The notes below the pieces were generated by a model that saw only the letters and a list, made by a program, of their open reading frames with translations, was not told where the DNA came from and made no database searches. The translations under genes were made by a program, and so were the position numbers. Below are positions 24,317-33,086 of a stretch of 55,985 bases of DNA, in pieces. The first letter of the stretch is position 1; each line of letters starts with the position of its first letter. Source of the stretch: a bacterium (GTDB taxonomy: Bacteria > Bacillota > Clostridia > Lachnospirales > Lachnospiraceae); contig SFRL01000021.1 in the NCBI GenBank assembly GCA_004562765.1, forward strand, positions 1 through 55,985, given 5' to 3'.

Positions 24317-24506
24317 ATGCGTCCGTGCCCTGTGTGGTAGTATTCTGCAGTTGTTTGTGTGACGGGTTCACGCGGAGAAAACGTGCAATGGCCTGTCATA
24401 AGGCAGCAGAGCCAAGCTGATTTTGCTTGGGCTCTGTGCCATTCGCGTGATTTACCCGTTAAACACAACTGACTGCAGATGCTGCCACACAGGACGCAGG
24501 ACGCAT
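24317..24506. repeat. Giant imperfect palindrome, right unit
   Basis: Nested pairings span 190 bases: ATGCGTCC with GGACGCAT (24499-24506), CCTGTGTGG (24329) with CCACACAGG (24485), CTGCAG (24345) with CTGCAG (24473), TTGTGT (24355) with ACACAA (24463), ACGGGT (24362) with ACCCGT (24454), CACGCG (24369) with CGCGTG (24444), then the apical hairpin 24402-24440. The 39-nt apical hairpin is roughly the reverse complement of that in the left unit. TGTGCACTTCAACG at 24104-24117 recurs inverted at 24529-24542. The rest of 24078-24654 shows no gene. Confidence 0.78.
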
Positions 24507-24654
24507 ATGAAGGACTGCTCTGCTGATTCGTTGAAGTGCACAACAGATTACCGGAAACGGTTATACGGGACAGATGACGCATGTTTCAAATGATCCGCTG
24601 GCGTCTGTGTACAATAATGCACCGTCAAAAAGCGATGATAGAAAAGGAGAATAC

Positions 24655-24996
24655 ATGACCATGACATCAGAAAATACAACAACCGGCGCAGCGGGAGAGC
24701 CACAGCCGACCCGTGTTGCCCTCATTGGTATTGTGGTGGAAAATCCACAGGCAGTGCCGGGTATGAATGAAATATTGCACGAATACGCGCGATATGTGAT
24801 CGGACGTATGGGAATTCCCTATGAAAAGCGCGGCGTCTCGATCATCAGCGTGGCGGTGGATGCCCCGGCGGACGTGATCAGCGCCTTGTCCGGTAAGATC
24901 GGACGGCTGGAGGGCATCTCCACCAAAACGATTTATTCAAAGCTGCCTGACAGCAGTGCAGCGGCAAAGCAAAAACTACCGGAGACTGGAATATGA
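24655..24996 (+). CDS. TM1266-like iron-only hydrogenase system regulator
   Basis: 113 residues from ATG 24655, 6 bp after AAAAGGAGA; the frame continues upstream but without a ribosome site. The core RVALIGIVVENPQAVPGMNEILHEYARYVIGRMGIPY followed by VSIISVAVDAPADVISALSGKIGRLEGISTKTIYSK is an ACT/NikR-like ferredoxin fold, matching the small TM1266 family found beside hyd maturation genes. The first 18 residues are a low-complexity Thr/Glu tail. It overlaps hydE by 4 bp, which supports a role tied to [FeFe] hydrogenase. The ligand is unknown. Confidence 0.82.
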   Translation: MTMTSENTTTGAAGEPQPTRVALIGIVVENPQAVPGMNEILHEYARYVIGRMGIPYEKRGVSIISVAVDAPADVISALSGKIGRLEGISTKTIYSKLPDSSAAAKQKLPETGI

Positions 24997-26036
24997 TGAA
25001 GAGAAAACAACGGATCGACGCGCTGGCAGATGCGCACATGCTGCCGGCTGAGGAGCTGATCGCGCTGATCACCGATGCCACACCTGAGAGCGACGAATAT
25101 TTATTCGAACAGGCCCGAAAGGCGAGGGAGGCGGTGTATGGCAAGGCGGTCTACATGCGCGGGCTGATCGAGTTCACAAATTACTGTAAAAATGACTGTT
25201 ACTACTGCGGTATCCGGCGCAGCGCACAGGGCGCTGCGCGTTATCGGCTGAGTGAGGATCAGATCTTAGACTGCTGCGAGGCAGGCTACGCGCTGGGTTT
25301 TCGTACCTTTGTTCTGCAGGGCGGCGAGGACGGTTATTACACGGATGCGCGGATCATATCGGTCGTTTCCAAAATAAAAGAAAAATATCCGGATTGTGCC
25401 GTGACGCTTTCCATCGGGGAGCGGGAGCGTGCAAGCTATGAAGCTTTTTTTGCGGCGGGTGCAGACCGTTATCTGCTGCGGCATGAGACAGCAGATGATG
25501 AGCACTATGCGCTGCTTCATCCGCCGGAGCTGTCACTGGCGCACCGCAAGCAATGCCTGCGAGATCTGAAGGAGATCGGTTATCAGGTGGGCTGTGGTTT
25601 TATGGTGGGTTCGCCCGGGCAGAAACCGGAGCATCTGGTCAAGGATCTGCAGTTTATCCATGAATTGCAGCCGCATATGGTCGGTATCGGGCCTTTTGTG
25701 CCGCATCACGATACGCCCTTTGCCAAGGAGGCGCAGGGCGGACTGGAATTGACGCTGCGGCTCCTTGCGATCATCCGGCTCATGGATCCGCATGTGCTGC
25801 TTCCGGCGACGACAGCGCTGGGCACCATCGATCCGCGCGGCAGAGAAAAAGGTATTCTGGCAGGCGCAAACGTGGTCATGCCCAACCTGTCCCCGCAGGA
25901 TGTCCGAAAGAAATATATGCTTTACGACAACAAGATCTGCACCGGAGATGAGGCGGCAGAATGTGTCAAGTGTTTAGAACGGCGGATCGCCTCTACGGGC
26001 TATGAACTGGTCTGTGACCGTGGCGATCACCGATAG
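24993..26036 (+). CDS. hydE: [FeFe]-hydrogenase maturase HydE (radical SAM)
   Basis: 347 residues. The radical SAM cluster is C65-x3-C69-x2-C72 (NYCKNDCYYCGIRR). FVLQGGEDGYYTD, LSIGER and RHETADDEHYALLHP follow in the HydE/BioB-like barrel. HydE takes part in building the azadithiolate-bridged 2Fe unit. It overlaps the TM1266-like gene and is followed by hydG after 64 bp. The length is normal and all core motifs are intact. Confidence 0.95.
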   Translation: MMKRKQRIDALADAHMLPAEELIALITDATPESDEYLFEQARKAREAVYGKAVYMRGLIEFTNYCKNDCYYCGIRRSAQGAARYRLSEDQILDCCEAGYALGFRTFVLQGGEDGYYTDARIISVVSKIKEKYPDCAVTLSIGERERASYEAFFAAGADRYLLRHETADDEHYALLHPPELSLAHRKQCLRDLKEIGYQVGCGFMVGSPGQKPEHLVKDLQFIHELQPHMVGIGPFVPHHDTPFAKEAQGGLELTLRLLAIIRLMDPHVLLPATTALGTIDPRGREKGILAGANVVMPNLSPQDVRKKYMLYDNKICTGDEAAECVKCLERRIASTGYELVCDRGDHR

Positions 26037-26100
26037 AAATGCTACCGGCAATAAAGCCGGCAAAAAAACAATGAACCATACAAACCAGGAGGAAAAATAA

Positions 26101-27519
26101 ATGTACAATCCCAAATCAAACAAGGCAGAGGAATTTATTGACGACGGCGAGATCTTAGAGACACTGGAATACGCCGAGAAAAACAAGAGAAACGGGGAGC
26201 TGATCGACCAGATCCTTGAGAAGGCAAAGCTGCGCAAGGGACTTTCCCACCGTGAGGCAGCCGTTCTTCTGGACTGTGAGCTGGAGGACCGCAACGAGCA
26301 GATCTATGCACTGGCAAAGCAGATCAAGAAGGACTTTTACGGCAACCGTATCGTAATGTTTGCGCCGTTGTACCTGTCCAACTACTGCATCAACAGCTGT
26401 GTGTACTGTCCGTACCACATCAAAAATAAGCATATTGCCCGCAAAAAGCTGACTCAGGACGAGATCCGCGCGGAGGTCATCGCGTTGCAGGATATGGGAC
26501 ACAAGCGTCTGGCACTGGAGACCGGAGAGGACCCGGTCAACAATCCGATCGAGTATATTTTGGAGAGTATCGAGACGATCTACGGCATCAAGCACAAAAA
26601 CGGTGCCATCCGCCGCGTAAACGTCAATATCGCGGCGACCACCGTGGAGAATTACACCCGCCTGAAAAATGCGGGTATTGGAACCTACATTTTGTTTCAG
26701 GAGACCTACCATAAAAAGAGCTACGAAAAGCTGCATCCCGCAGGGCCCAAGCACGACTACGCATACCATACCGAGGCCATGGACCATGCCATGGAGGGAG
26801 GCATTGACGATGTGGGTCTTGGTGTCCTGTTTGGTCTGGAGATGTACCGCTACGAGTTTGCGGGACTGCTCATGCATGCGGAACATCTGGAGGCAGTGCA
26901 CGGTGTCGGTCCCCACACGATCAGCGTACCTCGTATCCGCCATGCGGATGACATCGATCCGGAGGCGTTTGACAACAGTATTGATGATGACATTTTTGCT
27001 AAGATCGTGGCATGCATCCGTATTGCCGTGCCTTACACCGGCATGATCGTGTCTACGAGAGAGAGTAAAAAGACGAGAGAACGCGTGCTGCAGTTGGGTA
27101 TCTCACAGATCAGCGGCGGTTCGCGCACCAGTGTCGGCGGTTATGTGGAGGAGGAACCTGAGGAGGAAAACTCCGCACAGTTTGATGTCATTGACAACCG
27201 TCCGCTGGACGAGGTGGTCAAGTGGCTCATGGAGCAGGAGTACATTCCGAGCTTCTGTACCGCATGCTACCGAGAAGGACGCACGGGTGATCGTTTCATG
27301 TCCCTGTGCAAGAGCGGCCAGATCCAGAACTGCTGTCATCCGAACGCGCTCATGACCTTAAAGGAGTACCTGTGCGACTACGCAAAGCCTGCTACACGTG
27401 CCATCGGGGATGCACTGATCCAGAAGGAACTTGCGAACATCCCCAACGAAAAGGTGCGTGGCATCGTTGTGGACAACCTTGCAAAAATCGCCCAGGGCAG
27501 CAGGGATTTCCGGTTCTAA
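26101..27519 (+). CDS. hydG: [FeFe]-hydrogenase maturase HydG (tyrosine lyase)
   Basis: 472 residues, ATG 26101 after AGGAGG. The radical SAM cluster is C96-x3-C100-x2-C103 (YCINSCVYCPYH). The C-terminal domain has CTACYREGRTGDRFM and C-x-N-C-C (QNCCHPNA), the ligands of the second, dangler-iron cluster. HydG splits tyrosine to give CO and cyanide for the H-cluster. The ThiH-like barrel and ISGGSRTSVGGY are present. Codon use is richer in common codons than in the flanking genes, suggesting good expression. Confidence 0.96.
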   Translation: MYNPKSNKAEEFIDDGEILETLEYAEKNKRNGELIDQILEKAKLRKGLSHREAAVLLDCELEDRNEQIYALAKQIKKDFYGNRIVMFAPLYLSNYCINSCVYCPYHIKNKHIARKKLTQDEIRAEVIALQDMGHKRLALETGEDPVNNPIEYILESIETIYGIKHKNGAIRRVNVNIAATTVENYTRLKNAGIGTYILFQETYHKKSYEKLHPAGPKHDYAYHTEAMDHAMEGGIDDVGLGVLFGLEMYRYEFAGLLMHAEHLEAVHGVGPHTISVPRIRHADDIDPEAFDNSIDDDIFAKIVACIRIAVPYTGMIVSTRESKKTRERVLQLGISQISGGSRTSVGGYVEEEPEEENSAQFDVIDNRPLDEVVKWLMEQEYIPSFCTACYREGRTGDRFMSLCKSGQIQNCCHPNALMTLKEYLCDYAKPATRAIGDALIQKELANIPNEKVRGIVVDNLAKIAQGSRDFRF

Positions 27520-27537
27520 AGAAACTTTCGGCAGGTA

Positions 27538-27614
27538 TTCGTCAAATCGACGAAGCCACGTCTGGATTTCGTCGATCTGACGGAATCGAGGACATGTTTC
27601 GTCAATCCGACGGA
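27538..27614. repeat. Three dyad repeats phased at exactly 30 bp
   Basis: TTCGTCAAATCGACGAA (27538), TTCGTCGATCTGACGGA (27568) and TTCGTCAATCCGACGGA (27598) are 17-mers starting 30 bp apart, each with TTCGTC/GACGRA dyad symmetry. They lie between hydG and the next gene. Short frames on both strands encode a 10-residue repeat here, but nothing supports translation. Confidence 0.8.
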
Positions 27615-27729
27615 AAATATTTGGAATCTTTAGGTAATCCGTGCATAGCATTTTCTTCCTGAATTTTGTATAGTGAGTACAGTTAATAAACCGTGAACAA
27701 CAAATCAAATTTTTTAGGAGGACACACCA

Positions 27730-28839
27730 ATGTCAAGTTTATCATGTAAGAACATTTGCAAAGTATATCCCAACGGCTTTGAGGCTGTTAAGGATTTCAA
27801 CCTCGAAGTAGAGGACAAGGAATTCATCATCTTCGTAGGACCTTCCGGATGTGGTAAGTCAACCACGCTTCGTATGATCGCAGGTCTGGAGGAGATCTCT
27901 TCCGGTGAGCTGTACATCGACGGCAAGTTAGAGAACGATGTAGAGCCGAAGGATCGTGATATCGCGATGGTATTCCAGAACTACGCTCTGTATCCTCATA
28001 TGACTGTATACCAGAACATGGCATTCGGTCTTAAGATGAGAAAGGTACCCAAGGATGTTATCGACCAGAAGGTACGTGAGGCAGCTAAGATCCTTGACCT
28101 TGAGAAATTATTAGACCGTAAGCCGAAGGCTCTTTCCGGTGGACAGAGACAGCGTGTTGCTATGGGTCGTGCGATCGTTCGTAATCCTAAGGTATTCCTT
28201 ATGGACGAGCCTTTATCAAACCTGGATGCAAAATTAAGAGTACAGATGCGTTCCGAGATTTCTGCATTACATCAGAAACTGGGCGCAACCATCATCTACG
28301 TTACACATGATCAGACCGAGGCTATGACCTTAGGTACCAGAATCGTTGTATTAAAGGATGGTATCATCCAGCAGGTAGACTCTCCTCAGAGATTATACGC
28401 TGAGCCTGACAACCTGTTCGTTGCAGGATTCATCGGCTCTCCTCAGATGAACTTTGTTGATGCTGTATGCAAGATCAACGGTTCAGAGGTTACATTAACC
28501 TTCGATAAGTTCTCTGTAGTACTGCCTCAGGCAAAGGCTCAGAAGCTCATCGACGGCAACTACGACGGAAAGACCGTTGTAATGGGTATCAGACCTGAGA
28601 ACATCTCAGATGATAAGGAAGATGTAGCAAAGGCAGCATGCAAGGTTACCACAGAGGTTACCGGTTACGAGTTACTTGGTGCTGAGGTTCTGTTATACTT
28701 CACCGTTGGCGGTGCAAAGATGACTGCAAGCGTTTCTTCTAACACACCTGCACGTTACGGCGATACTGTAGAGCTGGCATTTGATGCAAACGCAATGCAT
28801 GTATTCGACAAAGAGACTGAGCTGACCATTACCAACTAG
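27730..28839 (+). CDS. Carbohydrate ABC transporter ATP-binding protein (MsmX/UgpC type)
   Basis: 369 residues, 6 bp after TTTAGGAGG. Walker A GPSGCGKST, Q loop VFQNYALYPHMTV, signature ALSGGQRQRVAMGRA, Walker B VFLMDEPLSNLDA and the H in VTHD are intact. The C-terminal OB-like/TOBE regulatory domain (residues about 240-369, MGIRPENISDD) is that of multi-sugar ATPases. No permease or binding protein lies beside it, as is typical of a shared MsmX-like ATPase serving several sugar importers. Codon use is strongly biased, which indicates high expression. A terminator follows. Confidence 0.9.
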   Translation: MSSLSCKNICKVYPNGFEAVKDFNLEVEDKEFIIFVGPSGCGKSTTLRMIAGLEEISSGELYIDGKLENDVEPKDRDIAMVFQNYALYPHMTVYQNMAFGLKMRKVPKDVIDQKVREAAKILDLEKLLDRKPKALSGGQRQRVAMGRAIVRNPKVFLMDEPLSNLDAKLRVQMRSEISALHQKLGATIIYVTHDQTEAMTLGTRIVVLKDGIIQQVDSPQRLYAEPDNLFVAGFIGSPQMNFVDAVCKINGSEVTLTFDKFSVVLPQAKAQKLIDGNYDGKTVVMGIRPENISDDKEDVAKAACKVTTEVTGYELLGAEVLLYFTVGGAKMTASVSSNTPARYGDTVELAFDANAMHVFDKETELTITN

Positions 28840-28871
28840 TCAGAGTTTCGGTTTTATACATCAAATTAAAG

Positions 28872-28904
28872 GGCTGACATGTGAAATGCATGTCAGCCTT
28901 TTTT
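28872..28904 (+). terminator. Rho-independent terminator after the sugar ABC ATPase gene
   Basis: GGCTGACATG, loop TGAAATG, CATGTCAGCC, TTTTTT: a 10-bp perfect stem. Confidence 0.95.
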
Positions 28905-28913
28905 ATACGGCTA

Positions 28914-28942
28914 TTGGCATTTTTGTTAGAATGTGTTATAGT
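28914..28942 (+). promoter_or_regulatory. Promoter of leuA
   Basis: TTGGCA (28914-28919), a 17-bp spacer and TATAGT (28937-28942). The leader of about 30 nt is too short for a T-box or leucine attenuator. Confidence 0.6.
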
Positions 28943-28977
28943 TAACAATATATGTAATGCAATATGGAGGAAAAGTG

Positions 28978-30651
28978 ATGTTTGACTATAAGCAATACAA
29001 GAGAAACTATTTTATGCCCCCTGAGACATGTATGGACTGGGCAAAAAAAGAATATGTAGATAAAGCACCGGTATGGTGCAGCGTGGATCTGCGTGACGGA
29101 AATCAGGCACTGATCGAGCCGATGAGTCTGGATGAGAAACTGGAGTTTTTCCAGATGCTCGTGGACATCGGATTCAAGGAGATCGAGGTTGGTTTCCCGG
29201 CAGCATCCGAGACAGAGTACGAACTGGTACGTACGCTGATCGAGAAAAACATGATTCCGGAGGATGTGACGATCCAGGTGCTGACACAGGCACGTGAGCA
29301 CATTATCCGAAAGACGTTCGACGCAGTAAAGGGTGCGCCGGGCAAGGTGATCGTACATGTGTACAACTCAACCTCCCTCGCACAGCGTGAGCAGGTATTT
29401 GCGAAATCAAAAGAGGAGATCGAACAGATCGCCATCGAAGGCGCCAGGCTGTTAAAGGAGCTTGCGGAAGAAACGGAGGGCAACTTTATTTTTGAGTACA
29501 GCCCGGAGAGTTTCACGGGAACAGAGGTAGACTACGCGGTGGATGTGTGCAACGCAGTGTTGGACATCTGGGAGCCGCGCCCGGACTTCAAGCCGATCAT
29601 CAACATTCCTGCCACGGTAGAGATGTCTATGCCCCACGTATTTGCACAGCAGGTAGAGTATGTGAGCAAGCATCTGCATAACCGTGAAAACGTGATCCTT
29701 TCCCTGCATCCGCACAATGACCGTGGCTGCGGTATCTCTGACGCGGAGCTTGGTATTCTGGCAGGCGCGGACCGTATTGAGGGCACGATGTTCGGAAACG
29801 GCGAGCGTACCGGAAACGTAGACATCATGGTGCTCGCAATGAATATGTATGCGCAGGGTGTAGATCCTGAACTTGACCTGTCTGATATGCCTCATCTGGT
29901 TGAGGTGTATGAGCGCCTGACGCAGATGCACATCGACATGCGTCATCCGTACTGTGGAAAGCTTGTTTTTGCGGCTTTTTCCGGCTCCCATCAGGATGCG
30001 ATCGCAAAGGGTATGAAATACCGTGAGGCAAAGGATCCGGATCATTGGACGGTGCCTTATCTGCCGATCAATCCGGAGGATGTAGGACGCACCTATGACA
30101 GCGATGTGATCCGTATCAACAGTCAGTCAGGAAAGGGCGGCGTTGCCTATATCATGGAACAGACCTACGGTATCAAGATCCCGTACAAGATGCGCGCGGA
30201 TTTTGGCTATGCGGTCAAGGATGTGTCTGATCACAGCCATGCAGAGCTGTCACCGACACAGATTCACGATATTTTTATGAAGCGATATAAAAAATACACA
30301 CCGATCTTCGATATCAAGGGCTGTCATTTCCGGCAGGAGGACGGCATCACGGCGACTGTCAACATCATTGCGGACAATCGCAAGGACATTGTGGAGGCAA
30401 CCGGAAACGGACGTCTGGATGCGGTCAGCAATGCATTTGCGGAAAAATTTGAGACGCCCTGTGAGATCATTTGCTATGAGGAGCACGCATTGACGGATGG
30501 ATCTGATTCCAGCGCGATCGCATATGTGGGTATTCAGGGGTCGGACGGTAAGCAGTATTTCGGTATCGGTATAGATCCGGATATCATTCGTGCCTCTATT
30601 GATGCGCTGATCTCTGCTATGAATCGCAGTCTGGAGGCGGCGAACAAATAA
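28978..30651 (+). CDS. leuA: 2-isopropylmalate synthase, long (yeast) type
   Basis: 557 residues from ATG 28978 after GGAGG. The first step of leucine synthesis: acetyl-CoA plus 2-oxoisovalerate. WCSVDLRDGNQAL starts the barrel with the metal D. FEYSPESFTGTE and HPHNDRGCG carry the metal histidines and the catalytic set, and GNGERTGNVD is conserved. Residues about 430-557 form the LeuA regulatory dimer domain (GVAYIMEQ..., IAYVGIQGSDGKQYFGIG), so leucine feedback is likely. The other leu genes are not nearby. Confidence 0.93.
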   Translation: MFDYKQYKRNYFMPPETCMDWAKKEYVDKAPVWCSVDLRDGNQALIEPMSLDEKLEFFQMLVDIGFKEIEVGFPAASETEYELVRTLIEKNMIPEDVTIQVLTQAREHIIRKTFDAVKGAPGKVIVHVYNSTSLAQREQVFAKSKEEIEQIAIEGARLLKELAEETEGNFIFEYSPESFTGTEVDYAVDVCNAVLDIWEPRPDFKPIINIPATVEMSMPHVFAQQVEYVSKHLHNRENVILSLHPHNDRGCGISDAELGILAGADRIEGTMFGNGERTGNVDIMVLAMNMYAQGVDPELDLSDMPHLVEVYERLTQMHIDMRHPYCGKLVFAAFSGSHQDAIAKGMKYREAKDPDHWTVPYLPINPEDVGRTYDSDVIRINSQSGKGGVAYIMEQTYGIKIPYKMRADFGYAVKDVSDHSHAELSPTQIHDIFMKRYKKYTPIFDIKGCHFRQEDGITATVNIIADNRKDIVEATGNGRLDAVSNAFAEKFETPCEIICYEEHALTDGSDSSAIAYVGIQGSDGKQYFGIGIDPDIIRASIDALISAMNRSLEAANK

Positions 30652-30683
30652 TTGTATCCGAAAGGAAACAAGGGGTAAGTAAT

Positions 30684-32420
30684 ATGAGCAATATGAAAAA
30701 GAAAACGTGTAAATATGTTCTGGCGGCATTACTTTTTGTGCTGTTGACGACAGTTGCAGATGTACAGACGGCACAGGCAGCAGTGAAACTGAATGCATCT
30801 TCTGTGAATTTGTGTGTGGGGGATAAGTATCAGCTGAAACTGACGGGAACCTCCAAAAAAGTCACATGGAAGTCCAGCAAGACATCGGTCGCCAAGGTAT
30901 CTTCAAAGGGGCTCGTCACGGCGAAAGGAAAGGGAAGTGCCACCATCACGGCGACGGTCAGCAAGAAGAACTATACCTGCAAGGTGAAGGTCAACAAGAC
31001 CTTTAAAGTTGACCAGACTTCTGTTTCCATCAAGAAAAATGCAGAGTTGACAGCGATGCTGTCCGTGAATGGCGGTGTCAATGCTTCGGTTGCAGATAAA
31101 AAGATCTGTTCCGTGTCTTTTGGCAAGTGGGATGGTGATTACATGCCTATTACGATTACGCCTAAAAAAGTCGGCAGCACCACGATCAAGTTTACAAACA
31201 CGGCAAACAGTGAGTACTGTACGCTGTCTGTCAAGGTGACAGCACTTCCGTCGATTGCGACGTTCCAGAGTGCTACGATCAGTACAGGAGCGGATACGCT
31301 CATTGTCGGTGAGAGTAAGCTCAGTGTGCCCTTCAGTCTGAACCGTGCGGCGACCAAAACGTATTTCAGAGTTTATGATGAAAGCGGCTCAATGGTGCGC
31401 AGCATCAGTGTTGGTTCTGTGAAAGCGAATACAAAGAAAACAGTTGTCTGGGACGGAAAAGACGATGATGGCAATCCGCTGAGCGGAACATTTACCTATG
31501 CGGTCGTTGCAGACGGTAACCGGACGGATGCAAAAAAAGAAGTAAAGGTTTTGGCAGTTTCCCCCTTTGGAAAAGGCGATGGCACAAAGAAAAACCCGTA
31601 TCTGGTCTCAGAACTGAATGAGTTTTATCTGATCAAGAATTACAATGGTGCATATTTTGCACAGGATGCAGATATCGATTTCAACTATGGAATGACCGCA
31701 CAGATCTTTGATGACAGTACGCCCTTCGAAGGAACGTTTGACGGAAGCTATGACGGAAAGAAGTATCGGATGGTCAATCTGTGCGGATACAATCCCGTGT
31801 TTGGTACGATCGGAGAAAATGGTACTGTGAAAAATGTCAGCATGAGTAACTGCGTGTTGAACAATATCGGCAGTCTGCTGACGTTTACCAACAAGGGAAC
31901 GATCGACAGTTGTACGGTTGACGGAAAAATATTATGTAATGCAGGAAATCAGGCTGCGATGATGGTCATGTATAATAAGGGAGTGATCCGGGACTGCATG
32001 GTTTCCGGCAGTTTGAATGTCAAGGCATCCGATGTAGTTGGTATGACCACGCTGAGAGCAGGAGGAATCGCGTTCCAGAATAGCGGAACGATTGCGAAAT
32101 GCCAGTCTTCTGTGCAGATCGTACAGGAAATAACAATGAAGACTTATGTGCCGAATCTGCTTCATGAGATTTATTCAGGTGGCATTACAGCAGAAAATGC
32201 TGCGGGTGCGATCGTGACAGAGTGTGTGTATACCGGATCGATCACCACATCCGTGAAGTTGCCCGAAGCGGTTAAGGACGTGACCCCGGATCAGACGTTT
32301 AAGGCATATTCCGGCTTTGTGGCAGGAATCAATGATGGCTATATCAGCGGCCCCTGCATCAATGCATCTCCAAACAGCGGTTTGGGCGCACAGGGTACCG
32401 GAAGCGGAACAGTACAGTAG
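30684..32420 (+). CDS. Secreted BIG2-domain protein with GLUG-like repeats
   Basis: 578 residues. A signal peptide of about 32 residues ends at AQAA. A BIG2 Ig-like domain follows (about 33-105; VTWKSSKTSVAKVSSKGLVTA), then a second beta domain, then a FlgD-type Ig segment near 250-280 (VVWDGKDDDGNPLSGTFTYAV). The rest resembles a right-handed beta solenoid of GLUG-like repeats (GTIGENGTVKNVSMSNC, NKGTIDSCTVDG, NKGVIRDCMVSGSL, NSGTIAKCQSSV). No LPXTG or transmembrane anchor is seen. Likely a surface or extracellular adhesin or scaffold; the ligand is unknown. Confidence 0.78.
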   Translation: MSNMKKKTCKYVLAALLFVLLTTVADVQTAQAAVKLNASSVNLCVGDKYQLKLTGTSKKVTWKSSKTSVAKVSSKGLVTAKGKGSATITATVSKKNYTCKVKVNKTFKVDQTSVSIKKNAELTAMLSVNGGVNASVADKKICSVSFGKWDGDYMPITITPKKVGSTTIKFTNTANSEYCTLSVKVTALPSIATFQSATISTGADTLIVGESKLSVPFSLNRAATKTYFRVYDESGSMVRSISVGSVKANTKKTVVWDGKDDDGNPLSGTFTYAVVADGNRTDAKKEVKVLAVSPFGKGDGTKKNPYLVSELNEFYLIKNYNGAYFAQDADIDFNYGMTAQIFDDSTPFEGTFDGSYDGKKYRMVNLCGYNPVFGTIGENGTVKNVSMSNCVLNNIGSLLTFTNKGTIDSCTVDGKILCNAGNQAAMMVMYNKGVIRDCMVSGSLNVKASDVVGMTTLRAGGIAFQNSGTIAKCQSSVQIVQEITMKTYVPNLLHEIYSGGITAENAAGAIVTECVYTGSITTSVKLPEAVKDVTPDQTFKAYSGFVAGINDGYISGPCINASPNSGLGAQGTGSGTVQ

Positions 32421-32429
32421 GAGGATCGT

Positions 32430-33086
32430 ATGAATTACTTAGCACCATCGCTGCTGGCAGCGGATTTTGCAAGACTTGGAGAGCAGATGCGGATCATTGA
32501 TCAGGCAGGGGCACAGTATTTTCATTATGATGTGATGGATGGGCAGTTTGTGCCGAACATTTCCATGGGTCTTCCGGTACTGCAGTCGATCCGCAAGGTG
32601 ACGAAAAAGAAGCTGGATGTACATCTGATGATCGAACACCCGGAGCGTTATATCAGTGATTTTTCTGATGCAGGTGCGGATATCATTACCGTTCATGCGG
32701 AGGCATGTACACATCTGGATCAGATCGTGGGAGATATTAAACGTGAGGGACTGATGGCAGGCGTGGCTTTAAATCCGTCAACGCCCTTAAATGTGCTGGA
32801 TTATATTTTACCTGAGGTGGATATGGTGCTTGTCATGACGGTGAATCCCGGCTATGGCGGGCAGAAGATGATCCCGTATACACTGGATAAGATCCGTGAG
32901 CTGCGCGGAATCGTGCAGCGGAGAGGATTATCCACGGACATAGAGGTGGACGGCGGCGTCAAGATTGACAATGTGGATCAGTTTCTGGCTGCAGGTGCCA
33001 ACGTGATCGTAGCGGGAAGCGGTATCTTTAAGGGAGATCTCGCCGGCAACGTGGAAGCCTTTCTGGAAAAACTGGGTTCGGTTTAA
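32430..33086 (+). CDS. rpe: Ribulose-phosphate 3-epimerase
   Basis: 218 residues. It interconverts ribulose-5-phosphate and xylulose-5-phosphate in the pentose phosphate pathway. A TIM barrel with LAPSLLAADFARLGEQ at the start, FHYDVMDGQFVPNISMG (catalytic D and metal H), DVHLMIEHPERYI, MTVNPGYGGQKMI and EVDGGV near 170 (second catalytic D). It starts 9 bp after the surface protein stop, with AGGAGG before the ATG. The gene converges with a small DUF4250 gene and overlaps its end by 4 bp. Confidence 0.95.
   Translation: MNYLAPSLLAADFARLGEQMRIIDQAGAQYFHYDVMDGQFVPNISMGLPVLQSIRKVTKKKLDVHLMIEHPERYISDFSDAGADIITVHAEACTHLDQIVGDIKREGLMAGVALNPSTPLNVLDYILPEVDMVLVMTVNPGYGGQKMIPYTLDKIRELRGIVQRRGLSTDIEVDGGVKIDNVDQFLAAGANVIVAGSGIFKGDLAGNVEAFLEKLGSV

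Noticed and set aside
27538..27614. CRISPR array
   Set aside because: Only three units of 17 bp with 13-bp gaps. The repeat is imperfect and far too short, and no cas gene is present.
27306..27708. Overlapping frames on both strands encoding FRQSDG/FRRIDE peptide repeats
   Set aside because: They arise from the 30-bp DNA repeats and overlap the 3' end of hydG. There is no ribosome site or codon signature of a real gene.
28943..28977. T-box or leucine attenuator before leuA
   Set aside because: The leader is only about 30 nt and contains neither a specifier domain nor a T-box sequence.
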